64,000 nt of DNA from Acidobacteriota bacterium. GTDB taxonomy: Bacteria; Acidobacteriota; Polarisedimenticolia; J045. The stretch lies in assembly GCA_030949985.1 (NCBI GenBank), contig JAUZRX010000051.1:105074-169073 (forward strand), written 5' to 3'. Below, one piece after another: positions 55,671-63,762 of this stretch; position 1 is the first letter of the stretch, and each line of letters opens with the position of its first letter. The position numbers and the translations under genes are program-made. Below the pieces are notes generated by a model, which had not been told where the DNA came from, searched no databases, and saw only the letters and a list, made by a program, of their open reading frames with translations.

Positions 55671-57061
55671 GGCGCAAGCGTGCTCCCCACACGGAAGACA
55701 TCCAGCCGGTGATCCCAATGGTGAGTGAAGATCGCCCAGCGATTCTTTGCCTCGTAAAGGGGATCTCCTGGAACGGTTTGTAGATCCGAAACGCTCCTGT
55801 TGCAGATGTGCGAGCAGCTCGTCAGTGTGCATCCCCGGGCGACCGTTGCATGAATCGTCGGGTTGTTCTGCCCATTCTCAACCCGAATCTGCAACAAGGC
55901 ATCCACATTCCCGTTCTCGAGTTGGTCGATGTCCTTGCAGTCGTCGGAGGGGTCGGCGGTCTCCAAGTCGGCCAGCGTGACGCTACCGACAAGGTCCCCC
56001 TGGGTGCCCACCGGAGTACCGTTGTTGCGGTACACCCTGAGGGTGGGCGTGGAAGTGAGGGAGAAATCATCAGGTTCGTAGAGGAACTTCAGCATGTAGG
56101 AATAGATGATGTAATTGCTGATCGTGCCGACGGAAAGAAACCGCGCGTGAAGCTCCAGGTTGTAGCTCTGGGCATTGCCCGGATTGGGGACTTCCGCGGT
56201 AGAGAGACTCTGAAACTCCACCTCGGCCCAGACGTGGGGGTCCTGGGCCTGGACGGCCTGGAGGCCGAGCAAGGACTGGGTGGGCACCAGGGCGAAGGGT
56301 ACGCTCGCGGCGTCCTCACTGATGTGGGCTCCGTTGCCCACGTCGAGGGACGAACCGTTGGGAAGCAGCCACTCGTCCTGCCAGGCCTCGTCGGGGCCGA
56401 TACCGTCGCCCCGTCCGCCGGCGGGCAGAGCGCCGGTTCGCTTGCGCTTGGGCTTGGGCTCGCGGCAATCGAAGTAGTCCTCGTGAAGCTGGGGTGTTTC
56501 GTGGGAGACCGGCGCCGAGGTGAAGGTCCCCGGCGTGTCTGCGGCGGTCCACTCGGACCGGCAGGTGCAGCCGGTGACGCCGTCCTCCTCGCGGCAGAAG
56601 GACACCCGGAAACGGTGGGATGTGCCCTTTTCGAGGCCGGCGGCCTCGAAGACGGCGGCGGTGCCGTTGTAGGTGCGGAACTCGGGTCGCACGGCATCTC
56701 GGGACGAGATGTACCCCTTGTTGCCCTCGGACCAGATGTTGCTGTAGGCCGAGTTGCCGTCAGGCCGCGACTGGGCATGGATGCGAGGTCTCGGAGGTGC
56801 CCCGCTTGAGCACGGGGGAGACCTGGGGCGCAGCCGGCTCGGTGCACGGTGGATCGATGGGATCGGGGCAGAGAATCGCGTAAATCGGCCCCGGGTGCTC
56901 GAGCAGGAGCGCCTCGTCCATGTCCACCGGCTCGGAGAAGCAGCCGTAGCCCACCTGCTGCTGGGCGAAGCTGAAGCCTGCGCCGAAGAGCGAAAACATG
57001 GTCAAAGCGAAGAGAGGGGGAGAGAGCTGAACGGGTTGTTCCGCCGGATCGTACGCATCAT
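55667..57061 (-). pseudogene. Frameshifted secreted protein gene
   Basis: Three frame segments together look like one gene. An ATG at 57061 (AGGAGGGGAG upstream) reads MMRTIRRNNPFSS and then stops. One more C in the C-run at 57016-57020 would join it to LFALTMFSLFGAGFSFAQ, a signal peptide. That frame runs to a stop at 56760 after VSPVLKRGTSETS. A one-base change near 56760-56790 would join it to the frame containing RPDGNSAYSNIW, FRVSFCREEDG and later a Cys-rich part (SDDCKD, CTLTSCSHIC). That last frame stays open from about 56690 to 55667. It ends overlapping the FG-GAP gene. An extracellular partner of that protein is likely. Confidence 0.6.
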
Positions 57062-57375
57062 GGACTCCCCTCCTGGTTACGGAACGTTCTGCACTCGAGG
57101 ATAACGGTACGCCGGTGGGTGGGAGGAGCAAAGCTCTTCTTGGAAAGTGCCACGGCAGGCGATGTAAGTCCGGTGGCTGTCGTGTGGTGATCGTTTGTCG
57201 GGGATTCGGATCGTGTTCCAGATGCACGTTGAGGAGAGGGCTGGCTTCGCTCACCACGTCTCCTACGAGTTAGCGGGATGGGTTTGCGCGGGGTGTGCTG
57301 CGTGGGGCGGGGCGCGCGGGGGATGGGGAAGGGTGGCGGGGATCGGTTACGATTGGCGTCGGAGGAGATCGCTTC
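57062..57375. other. Divergent intergenic region before ricT
   Basis: This 314-base stretch lies between the 5' ends of the frameshifted secreted-protein gene and ricT. It should contain both promoters. I see no reading frame with coding character and no strong hairpin; the ribosome sites of both genes are at its edges (AGGAGGGGAG at the left, GGAGGAG at the right). Confidence 0.4.
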
Positions 57376-58152
57376 GTGCTCAGCATCCAAGTGGAGATTC
57401 CCGGTCAGGCCAAGCCCGTCACTTGCTCGACCCGTTTCGAGGATCTCGGCATCGGTGACCGCCTGCTGGTGGAGATCGACGGCAAGACGACCTTCGCCTG
57501 GGTGGTGCGGGTGCCCCTCGAACTGGAGTGGGGCGAGCGCAAGCCCCGGGGCAAGGTGCTGCGCCGCGCCAGCAGGGCCGACGAAGAACGCCAGTCCCAC
57601 ATCGAGGCCCGGCGCCAGGAGTGGCTGGAGATCGCCCGGGAGATGGTCCTCGAGCATGGGCTGCCCATGCGGGTGCTGCGCGCGGATCTGACCCCCTCGG
57701 GGGGAAAGGTCACCTTTTACTTCGTGGCGGAGGGCCGGGTGGACTTTCGGGCCCTGGTGCGCGACATGGCGCGGCGCCTGAGGGCCCGGGTGGAGTTGCG
57801 GCAGATCGGCGTGCGCGACGCCACGGTGCTGCAGGGCGGCGTGGGCCACTGCGGCCAGTCCCTGTGCTGCGCGCGGTTTCTCGACGGTTTCGCGCCGGTT
57901 TCCATGCGCATGGCCAAGGCCCAGGGCCTGCCCCTCAACCCGTCGAAGATCTCCGGCCAGTGTGGCCGGCTGATGTGCTGCCTGCGCTATGAACTCGAAG
58001 GTCCGGATCAAGGCGGCAAGGCCCGGCGCAAGGGGGCGCGGCGTTGCTCGGGTGGTGGCTGCAAAGGGGGAGGGTGCGCCCAGAAGCGTTCCTCCCGCCC
58101 GGATCCGGCGGGCCCATCCGGCGGGGAGAGGCCTCCCACGAAACCGTCATGA
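57376..58152 (+). CDS. ricT: PSP1-domain protein RicT (YaaT homologue)
   Basis: Protein of 258 residues from GTG 57376, eight bases after GGAGGAG. LSIQVEIPGQAKPVTCSTRFEDLGIGDRLLVE is the PSP1 N-terminus. VTFYFVAEGRVDFRALVRDMARRLRARVELRQIGVRD, GHCGQSLCCARFL and CGRLMCCLRYE carry the conserved Cys. In Bacillus, RicT with RicA and RicF forms a [4Fe-4S] complex that affects RNase Y-dependent mRNA processing. The tail is basic and Cys-rich (RRCSGGGCKGGGCAQKR). It is coupled to the next gene by ATGA. Confidence 0.9.
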   Translation: MLSIQVEIPGQAKPVTCSTRFEDLGIGDRLLVEIDGKTTFAWVVRVPLELEWGERKPRGKVLRRASRADEERQSHIEARRQEWLEIAREMVLEHGLPMRVLRADLTPSGGKVTFYFVAEGRVDFRALVRDMARRLRARVELRQIGVRDATVLQGGVGHCGQSLCCARFLDGFAPVSMRMAKAQGLPLNPSKISGQCGRLMCCLRYELEGPDQGGKARRKGARRCSGGGCKGGGCAQKRSSRPDPAGPSGGERPPTKPS

Positions 58153-58721
58153 GGCCCTCGACCCGCTGGGCCCTGATCGCCGCGGCGGTGCTCGCGGGAG
58201 TGGGTGGGGCCGCAGTCTACCTGGCGGAACTCTCCGTGCCTCCGCCTCCCGCCGCCGGCTGTCGCCAGGAGCTGAGCCTGATCGACGACGATGGCTCGGA
58301 GCTGCCGGCGGCTGTCTACCGCTGCGAGGCGGCCACCTCCCGACGTCCGGCGATGCTGGTCTGGGCCGACACCCCTCGCCGGGCCCGCCCGGCGGTCCGG
58401 GCCTTCGACTTCTGGGCGCGGGGGGGGCGCTCCCTGTGGGTGGTCGAGACTCCGCCGCGTCCCGACGCCCTCGAGCGACAGGTCCTCGCTGCCCTCGAGA
58501 TGCTGGCCGAAGATCCCTGGGTCGATCCCGCCGGGATCACCCTGGTCGGCGGGGCCTCCCTGCTGCCCCTGGCGGCGGAGCCGCCGGGGCGGGTGCGCGT
58601 GGTGCTGGTGCTCGAAGGGGGGAGCACGGCCGTTTCGGGAACGGCCGACGGTGTGGAAGTGGTGGCCGGCGGCTGGAACTCCGAGACGCTCGGCGCCCTG
58701 GCCGAGCGTCTGGCCGACTGA
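58149..58721 (+). CDS. Membrane-anchored protein, possibly a degenerate alpha/beta hydrolase
   Basis: Not firmly recognised. A protein of 190 residues from ATG 58149, which overlaps the ricT stop. An N-terminal hydrophobic segment (residues 8-26) may be an anchor. The rest resembles an alpha/beta hydrolase core: LVWADTPRRARPAVRAFDFWARGG, then AEDPWVDPAGITLVGGASLLPLAAEPPGRVRVVL, where GGASLL stands where the nucleophile elbow GxSxG would be. The residues around the Ser differ from an active elbow. No catalytic His is obvious at the end. Confidence 0.6.
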   Translation: MRPSTRWALIAAAVLAGVGGAAVYLAELSVPPPPAAGCRQELSLIDDDGSELPAAVYRCEAATSRRPAMLVWADTPRRARPAVRAFDFWARGGRSLWVVETPPRPDALERQVLAALEMLAEDPWVDPAGITLVGGASLLPLAAEPPGRVRVVLVLEGGSTAVSGTADGVEVVAGGWNSETLGALAERLAD

Positions 58722-58727
58722 CGGTGC

Positions 58728-59069
58728 TCAGCTCACCCTGGCGCCCGGCGCCAGATCGCCGTCCAGGGTCAGCAGGTGGGGCCGGCCATCCTCGCCGGTG
58801 GCCGCCAGCAGCATGCCCTCGGAGATCTGGCCCCGCAGGCGCGCAGGCTTGAGGTTGGCCACCACGACGATGGTGCGTCCCACCAACTCTGCGGGCTCGT
58901 AGGCCTCGGCGATACCGGCGATGATCTGCCGCTGTTCAGCGCCCAGATCCACCTGCAAGCGCAGCAGGCGGTCGGCCTCGGGGTGGGGCTCGGCGACAAG
59001 GATGCGCCCGGCGCGCAACTCCACGCTGCCCACCTGGTCGATGGAGATCAGTCCTTCATCCCGGTTCAC
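58728..59069 (-). CDS. Stand-alone tRNA-binding domain protein (MetRS C-terminal/CsaA-like)
   Basis: Protein of 113 residues made of a single OB-fold tRNA-binding domain. VELRAGRILVAEPHPEADRLLRLQVDLG, IIAGIAEAYEPAELVGRTIVVVANLKPARLRGQISEGMLLAA match the C-terminal domain of methionyl-tRNA synthetase and CsaA. It starts with GTG 59069, three bases after the larC stop. It could be a detached MetRS dimerisation/tRNA-binding domain or a CsaA-type chaperone. No metG is in the window. Confidence 0.87.
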   Translation of the reverse strand: MNRDEGLISIDQVGSVELRAGRILVAEPHPEADRLLRLQVDLGAEQRQIIAGIAEAYEPAELVGRTIVVVANLKPARLRGQISEGMLLAATGEDGRPHLLTLDGDLAPGARVS

Positions 59070-59072
59070 GCC

Positions 59073-60317
59073 TCATTCCTCCGTGTCTTTCCGGCGGCCT
59101 TCTTCGAAGGCCTGGTGGGCGGCCCGCCGTACCCGGTCCACTCCGAGGCCGGTGGAGCGGGCAAGGTCCAGGCAGTCCTCGAATTCGGGAACGCCCCGCA
59201 GCACGTGACCGGCGCTGTCCAGGGCGCGCTTGATGCGTACCGTGCCCCAAGGCGTTTCCACGGGCATCGTATCCCGGGCCCACTCCAGTCGCTCCTCCTC
59301 CCGCACTCGCACGCCCAGGGTGGGGCTGGCCCGCAGCAGCACCTGGGCCAGCCGGCGGCTTTCCCCGGCGGGAGTGATCACGGTCAGCAGGAAGCCCGGA
59401 CGGCCCTTCTTCATCGACAGGGGCTGGGTCCACACGTCCAGGGCGCCGGCGGCCCACAGCGCCTCGGCCAGGGGAGGCAGATCCTGGGGGGAGATGTCGT
59501 CCAGGGCGGTGGTCACCACTCCCACCCGCCGTCGCAGGGGCGCGGCCGGTCCGGGAGCCTGGCCCAGCAGGCCCCGCAGCACGTTGGCCAGACCCGGATC
59601 GTCCCGGCCCCCCGCCCCGTGGCCCGAACCCTCCACCTGCAGGGCCGGGACGGTGCCGAAGTCGTCCACCACCGCCCTGAGCAAGGCCGCTCCGGTGGGT
59701 GTGATCAGTTCCTTGTCGATGGGCCCCCCCTCGATTTCGAGGCCTTCGAGAAGGACACTGACGGCAGGTACCGGCACCGGCAGCAGGCCGTGAGCGCAGC
59801 GTATCTGTCCGCCGCCCACCCGCAGGGGCGTGCTGCAGCTCACCGTGGTGATCTCCAGGGCGTCGAGCCCCAGGCAGGTGCCCAGGATGTCCACCAGGGC
59901 GTCGTCGGCGCCCGCCTCGTGGAGGTGGACCTTTTCCACCGGACAGCCGTGAACCCGGGCCTCGGCGGCGAAGAGGGCCTCGAGGGTGCGCCGGGCCCGG
60001 CAGGCGGCCCGCTCACCCAGCTCCGCCCGCTCCACCATGGCCAGCATCTCGCCCAGGTGGCGGTGATGCCCGTGGGGGGCGGGGGCTCCGGCCTGCTCTC
60101 CGGGCGGCTCTTCCCAGCCGCCGACCACCACGTGAACCTTGGTCGCCGCGATGGCGCCGCGGCGCACGCTTTCCCGGCGCAGTTCCACACCCTCGAGGCC
60201 CAGGCGGCGGACCAGGGCTTCGATCTCCTCCAGCTCCAGCCCCAGGTCCACCAGCAGGCCGAGCCACATGTCACCGGCTACGCCCCCGACCGGATCGATG
60301 TGCAGATGTCGATTCAT
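59073..60317 (-). CDS. larC: Nickel-pincer cofactor biosynthesis protein LarC
   Basis: LarC family protein of 414 residues, which inserts nickel into the pyridinium pincer cofactor in the known pathway. HIDPVGGVAGDMWLGLLVDLG is the N-terminus, followed by a His-rich loop HGHHRHLGEM (about residues 82-91), HLHEAGADDALVDILGT, DKELITPTGAALLRA and VGVVTTALDDISPQDL. It is one unshifted frame, whereas Lactobacillus larC needs a programmed shift. No larA, larB or larE is in the window. Its ATG overlaps the sir2 stop. Confidence 0.9.
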   Translation of the reverse strand: MNRHLHIDPVGGVAGDMWLGLLVDLGLELEEIEALVRRLGLEGVELRRESVRRGAIAATKVHVVVGGWEEPPGEQAGAPAPHGHHRHLGEMLAMVERAELGERAACRARRTLEALFAAEARVHGCPVEKVHLHEAGADDALVDILGTCLGLDALEITTVSCSTPLRVGGGQIRCAHGLLPVPVPAVSVLLEGLEIEGGPIDKELITPTGAALLRAVVDDFGTVPALQVEGSGHGAGGRDDPGLANVLRGLLGQAPGPAAPLRRRVGVVTTALDDISPQDLPPLAEALWAAGALDVWTQPLSMKKGRPGFLLTVITPAGESRRLAQVLLRASPTLGVRVREEERLEWARDTMPVETPWGTVRIKRALDSAGHVLRGVPEFEDCLDLARSTGLGVDRVRRAAHQAFEEGRRKDTEE

Positions 60318-61060
60318 GGCGATGGGTCTCCGGGCTCCACCAGCCGTGGCAGAGCGGTGGCGGCGGTCTCCCGCAGCCGGTCGTGGGCCACGGAACTCAG
60401 GGCCGTTTCCCGGGGATTGATTTCGACCACCCGTGCTCCCGCCGAGTGAGCGATACGGGCCAGGGAAGCGGCGGGCTCCACCACCCCCGATGTGCCCACC
60501 ACGAGGAAGAGCTCCGCCCGGCGCGCGGCCCGCTCGGCGGCTGCGAAGGGGGCGGGGGGAAGGGGCTCACCGAACCACACCACCCCCGGCCGCAGTCGGG
60601 CGCCGCAGGGGCAGGGGGGAGGCAGGGGGCGCGGGAGAGGGACCCGGCGGTCTTCCCGGTCCACGCCGCACTCTCTCTCGCAGCGCAGGCGCCAGATGTT
60701 GCCGTGGAGTTCGTGGACCCCGGTGGAGCCGGCGAGCTGGTGGAGGCCATCGACGTTCTGGGTGACGAGGGTCAGTTCGGGGACGATACTCTCGAGTCGC
60801 GCCAGGGCTCGATGGCCGGCGTTGGGCCGGCAGCGGGCCAGGTTGGCCCGGCGGGCATCGTAGAACTCCCAGACCATCACCGGATCGGCCGCGAAGGCCT
60901 CGGGCGTGGCCACCTCCTCCGGCCGCCGTCCTTCCCACAGGCCGTCGGCGTCGCGGAAGGTGGGTACCCCCGATTCGGCGGAAATCCCCGCCCCGGTCAT
61001 CACCGCCACTCGGCGGGCCGTGACCAGGGCCCGGGCCAGAGACGGCTGCGAGTCGCTCAT
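60314..61060 (-). CDS. NAD-dependent protein deacylase, Sir2 family
   Basis: Sirtuin of 248 residues from ATG 61060. NAD-binding blocks are MTGAGISAESGVPTFRDADGLWEG (about residues 21-44) and LTLVTQNVDGLHQLAGS. The catalytic His is in ELHGN. The Zn site has CEREC and CPC rather than two simple CxxC pairs, with CERECGV and PPCPCGARLRPGVVWFGE. VVGTSGVVEPAASL and INPRETALS close the fold. It is coupled to larC by ATGA, an unusual pairing. Confidence 0.92.
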   Translation of the reverse strand: MSDSQPSLARALVTARRVAVMTGAGISAESGVPTFRDADGLWEGRRPEEVATPEAFAADPVMVWEFYDARRANLARCRPNAGHRALARLESIVPELTLVTQNVDGLHQLAGSTGVHELHGNIWRLRCERECGVDREDRRVPLPRPLPPPCPCGARLRPGVVWFGEPLPPAPFAAAERAARRAELFLVVGTSGVVEPAASLARIAHSAGARVVEINPRETALSSVAHDRLRETAATALPRLVEPGDPSP

Positions 61061-61206
61061 CGTCGTCCTCCTGCGGCGATTGTAGGGGGAGCGGGTGAGC
61101 CCAGCGAACTCCGCAGCCGTCGGCGGGCCGGGGGATGTATGGAGGGCCCGGGCCTCTTCCAGGGGCTCCGGGGAGTGCCCGGCCGTCGTCCGGGGAGGGG
61201 GGGCGA

Positions 61207-61728
61207 TCAGCAGGCGAGGTGGATCAGGGTGCGGGATTCCACCACGTCCTCGCCGTAGAGCTTGCCTTCGTAGCCGGGGATCCGGAGTTGAGCGCCGTCG
61301 ATGCGGGCGGGCACGGCCAGCAGGGTCAGGGGGACCCCGTTCGGGGGGGGCGTGCCGGCGAGGCGGGCCACCTCGGCGATGCGGGTCGGATCCAGGCGGG
61401 CGCCGAAAGGAGGCGGATTCGGCAGGTCCTGTTCCACCTCCCAGGTGTCGAGACGCTGCGCGGCGACGCGGCTGAGGGTCAGGGGGCGACCGGAGTAGAA
61501 CGCCGGCATCACCGCCGGCGCCTCGACCCAGAAGGGCAGGTGGATCAGGGCGCCTTCGCCGGACGGGGGTCCGATCACCCGGGCGGTTTCGATGGCCACC
61601 AGCCCCTGTCCCGAACAGAGGTAGGCCGCGCGGCAAGGGCGACAGAAGGCTACACGGTCGATGGCACGGCCGCTGAGGTCACCGCTGCAGCGGGGACAGA
61701 GCAGGGGGACGAAGCGGGCGGCCTTCAT
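61207..61728 (-). CDS. Zinc-ribbon protein with PFW motif, third gene of a coupled trio
   Basis: Protein of 173 residues from ATG 61728. The N-terminal zinc ribbon has CPRCSGDL and CRPCRAAY (about residues 11-36). A short motif LIHLPFWVEAP follows at about residue 65; the same [PF][FW] block is present in the two upstream gene products. YSGRPLTLSRVAAQRLDTW and a C-terminal beta region follow. No membrane segment is seen. It overlaps the preceding gene by ATGA. The function is unknown. Confidence 0.68.
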   Translation of the reverse strand: MKAARFVPLLCPRCSGDLSGRAIDRVAFCRPCRAAYLCSGQGLVAIETARVIGPPSGEGALIHLPFWVEAPAVMPAFYSGRPLTLSRVAAQRLDTWEVEQDLPNPPPFGARLDPTRIAEVARLAGTPPPNGVPLTLLAVPARIDGAQLRIPGYEGKLYGEDVVESRTLIHLAC

Positions 61729-62792
61729 CGCCGGCGCTCCCCGCGGCGGTGGATCCAGCGGCGCAGGCTCACCACAGAGAGACTCGCCGCGGCCAGGGCG
61801 GCCCCCAGGAGGCGCAGGCGGAAGCCCGTGGCGTCGGCGTCGGCCAGGGCTTGCGGTGGCAGCAGGGCCAGGCGTGCCGTCGCGGCGCTCAGGCAGCCGG
61901 CGGCGAGGGAGGCGATCAGCACCAGCCGACGATCGTGCAGCCGGTCGCCGCTCGCGGGCAGGCGCAGCCCTACCACCCGGCCGCGGATGGCATCCACAGC
62001 GGCGCTGCCACGGCGCCGGCCCACCTGGAAGCGGATCAGGTGGAGGGGGTAGAACAGAAGTCCGACTTCCCGGGCCAGTACGGAGGTCTCGCTGAAGGCC
62101 TCCTCGAGCCCGGCACACAGGCCCTCGCGCACACGTTCGAGCAGGCGGCCGGCCTCGGCCTCGGCCTCGTCTCGTCGAAGCAGCGGGTCGAGCACGGTGC
62201 CCTGGCGGCGCACGTCGGGGTGGAAGACCTGCACGACGCCCAGTTGTTCGAGGGGCAGGCCGGCTCCCAGACCGCCGCTTCCCTGTCGCCGCCCGTCGAG
62301 AGTGGGGACACCGAACTCTTCGAGCGGGCAGGCGGAGATCACGGCCAGGTGGTCCCGCTGGATCTCCCGGGTCACCTTTTCCCGTCCATCGTCGACTTCG
62401 GTCCACTGGTAGGCCGTGTTGCCGTTTTCGAGGATCGTGCGTTCGAGCACCCGCCGGGAACGTCGCCGCAATCCGGAGAGATGGCCCGCCAGCAGGCTGC
62501 GTATCCTCCAGAAGGGCGCGAAGATCAACTCGCTGTCGTGGAGGCGGAAGGGGCCGGACAGGTCTTCCTGCCCCAGGGCCTCTTCCACGGCCCGCGCGGC
62601 GAAGTCGGCATCCACGGCCGGCAGGGCCACCAGCCGCCCGGCGCCCGCCGCGTCTTCGATGCGACCGAGCACACCGCAGTCCGGGCAGCGGGCCAGGAAA
62701 CCCGCTCCCCCCTCCGGATCGGGACTGCCCCCGCAGCGGGGGCAGGCGACGGCTTCCAGCCGCCGGGTCGCGGGGGTCAGGAGCCGACTCAC
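61725..62792 (-). CDS. Zinc-ribbon membrane protein with PFWR motif, second gene of the trio
   Basis: Protein of 355 residues from GTG 62792, which overlaps the previous stop. A zinc ribbon (CPRCGGSPD, CPDCGVLG; about residues 13-37) is followed by ELIFAPFWRIRSLLAGHLSG (about residue 80), VPTLDGRRQGSG, and EVGLLFYPLHLIRFQVGRRRGSAAVDAIRGRVVG. Two or three C-terminal helices are visible (RRLVLIASLAAGCLSAATARLALLP and FRLRLLGAALAAASLSVVSL). The zinc ribbon would be cytoplasmic. Function unknown. Confidence 0.7.
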   Translation of the reverse strand: MSRLLTPATRRLEAVACPRCGGSPDPEGGAGFLARCPDCGVLGRIEDAAGAGRLVALPAVDADFAARAVEEALGQEDLSGPFRLHDSELIFAPFWRIRSLLAGHLSGLRRRSRRVLERTILENGNTAYQWTEVDDGREKVTREIQRDHLAVISACPLEEFGVPTLDGRRQGSGGLGAGLPLEQLGVVQVFHPDVRRQGTVLDPLLRRDEAEAEAGRLLERVREGLCAGLEEAFSETSVLAREVGLLFYPLHLIRFQVGRRRGSAAVDAIRGRVVGLRLPASGDRLHDRRLVLIASLAAGCLSAATARLALLPPQALADADATGFRLRLLGAALAAASLSVVSLRRWIHRRGERRR

Positions 62793-63463
62793 CACCGCTC
62801 GGCCCTCCACCAGAGCCAGGCTCCCAGCATCGTGGCGGCCACCGCGGAAAGGGGCAGCGGCAGCAGCAGTCCCGCTCCCGTGCCGCCGGCCAGGCCCACG
62901 GTCAGCGCCCGCTCCAGGCCCCGGTGATCGTCGCCCGCTCCCTGGCCCAACTCGCCGGGCAGGATGACCTGGGCATCGACGGCGTCGACCCAGGCGGCGG
63001 TCTCTTCGTCGCCCCGGCTGAGAGGGACGCGGAAAAAGGGATAGAACACCACCGAGGCCCCGGCCGGCGGCTCGATGGAGATCGGCACCCGGCTGGCACA
63101 GGAGCCCGCGGCGGCCCAGTTCTCGTCGATCACCAGGTCGGCTCCCGACGGACGCCACCGCCCGGTCAGGGCCGGCGGCAGGGGGGCCAGGGGTTGGTAG
63201 GGATGACGCGGATCGGCTTGTCTGAGAAGGGGGTAGACCACCGGTCGTGGTTCGAGGGTCCGCCAGCCCCTCTCCCCCCGGCGCAGCAGAGTCCGGGCCA
63301 CCCGCCGGCGAGCGGCGGCGGCGTCCAGCCGCGGCCGGGCCTCGAGGCGCCGGGCCGGTTCGAGGGCGGCCAGCAGGGCCCCGCAGTAGGCGCAGCGGGA
63401 AAGGGGATCGGGCTGTCGGTCTTCCCGGGGCCCGCCGCATCGCGGGCAACGAGCACCTGCCAT
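62789..63463 (-). CDS. Zinc-ribbon membrane protein, first gene of the trio
   Basis: Protein of 224 residues from ATG 63463, with GAGG upstream. The zinc ribbon is CPRCGGPRE and CAYCGALL (about residues 6-29). A block VVFYPFFRVPLSRGDE at about residue 140 corresponds to the PFW blocks of the next two products, followed by VDAVDAQVILP. A C-terminal helix pair (ALTVGLAGGTGAGLLLPLPLSAVAATMLGAWLWW) is likely membrane-spanning. It overlaps the second gene by GTGA. Function unknown. Confidence 0.7.
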   Translation of the reverse strand: MAGARCPRCGGPREDRQPDPLSRCAYCGALLAALEPARRLEARPRLDAAAARRRVARTLLRRGERGWRTLEPRPVVYPLLRQADPRHPYQPLAPLPPALTGRWRPSGADLVIDENWAAAGSCASRVPISIEPPAGASVVFYPFFRVPLSRGDEETAAWVDAVDAQVILPGELGQGAGDDHRGLERALTVGLAGGTGAGLLLPLPLSAVAATMLGAWLWWRAERW

Positions 63464-63762
63464 GGTGACCTCGCCAACTGGGCCTCTGCGCCGGGGGAGG
63501 CGCGGGCTCTGGGGGCAAGCTCGGCTCCTCCGCACGGCAGGGCAACCCCCCCACCGTGGAGCGAACAAGGTTGTTCCTGGCTGCCCGGCCGGGGGGGTGC
63601 CCCCTCCTGCCGGGCGCCGGCCCCCGGAGCGCGCCCGGTGCGCCCCGCAGCCCCCCCCTCGCCAGCCGGTGACGGCCCGGGGAGCGCCCACAGGCCCCCC
63701 CTCCCGGCGCCGCCGGGCGCGGGGGCGCCCCGGGATCCATCGGCCGGGCCGGCCGGGCGCGC
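63464..63762. other. Very GC-rich intergenic region
   Basis: These 299 bases separate the zinc-ribbon trio from the partial gene at the right edge. They contain several C- and G-runs (around 63584-63603, 63649-63658 and 63695-63720) and nested GGCGCC- and GGCCGG-type palindromes. I see no coding signal, no clear promoter and no terminator with a T-run. Runs like these are prone to sequencing error. Confidence 0.35.
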
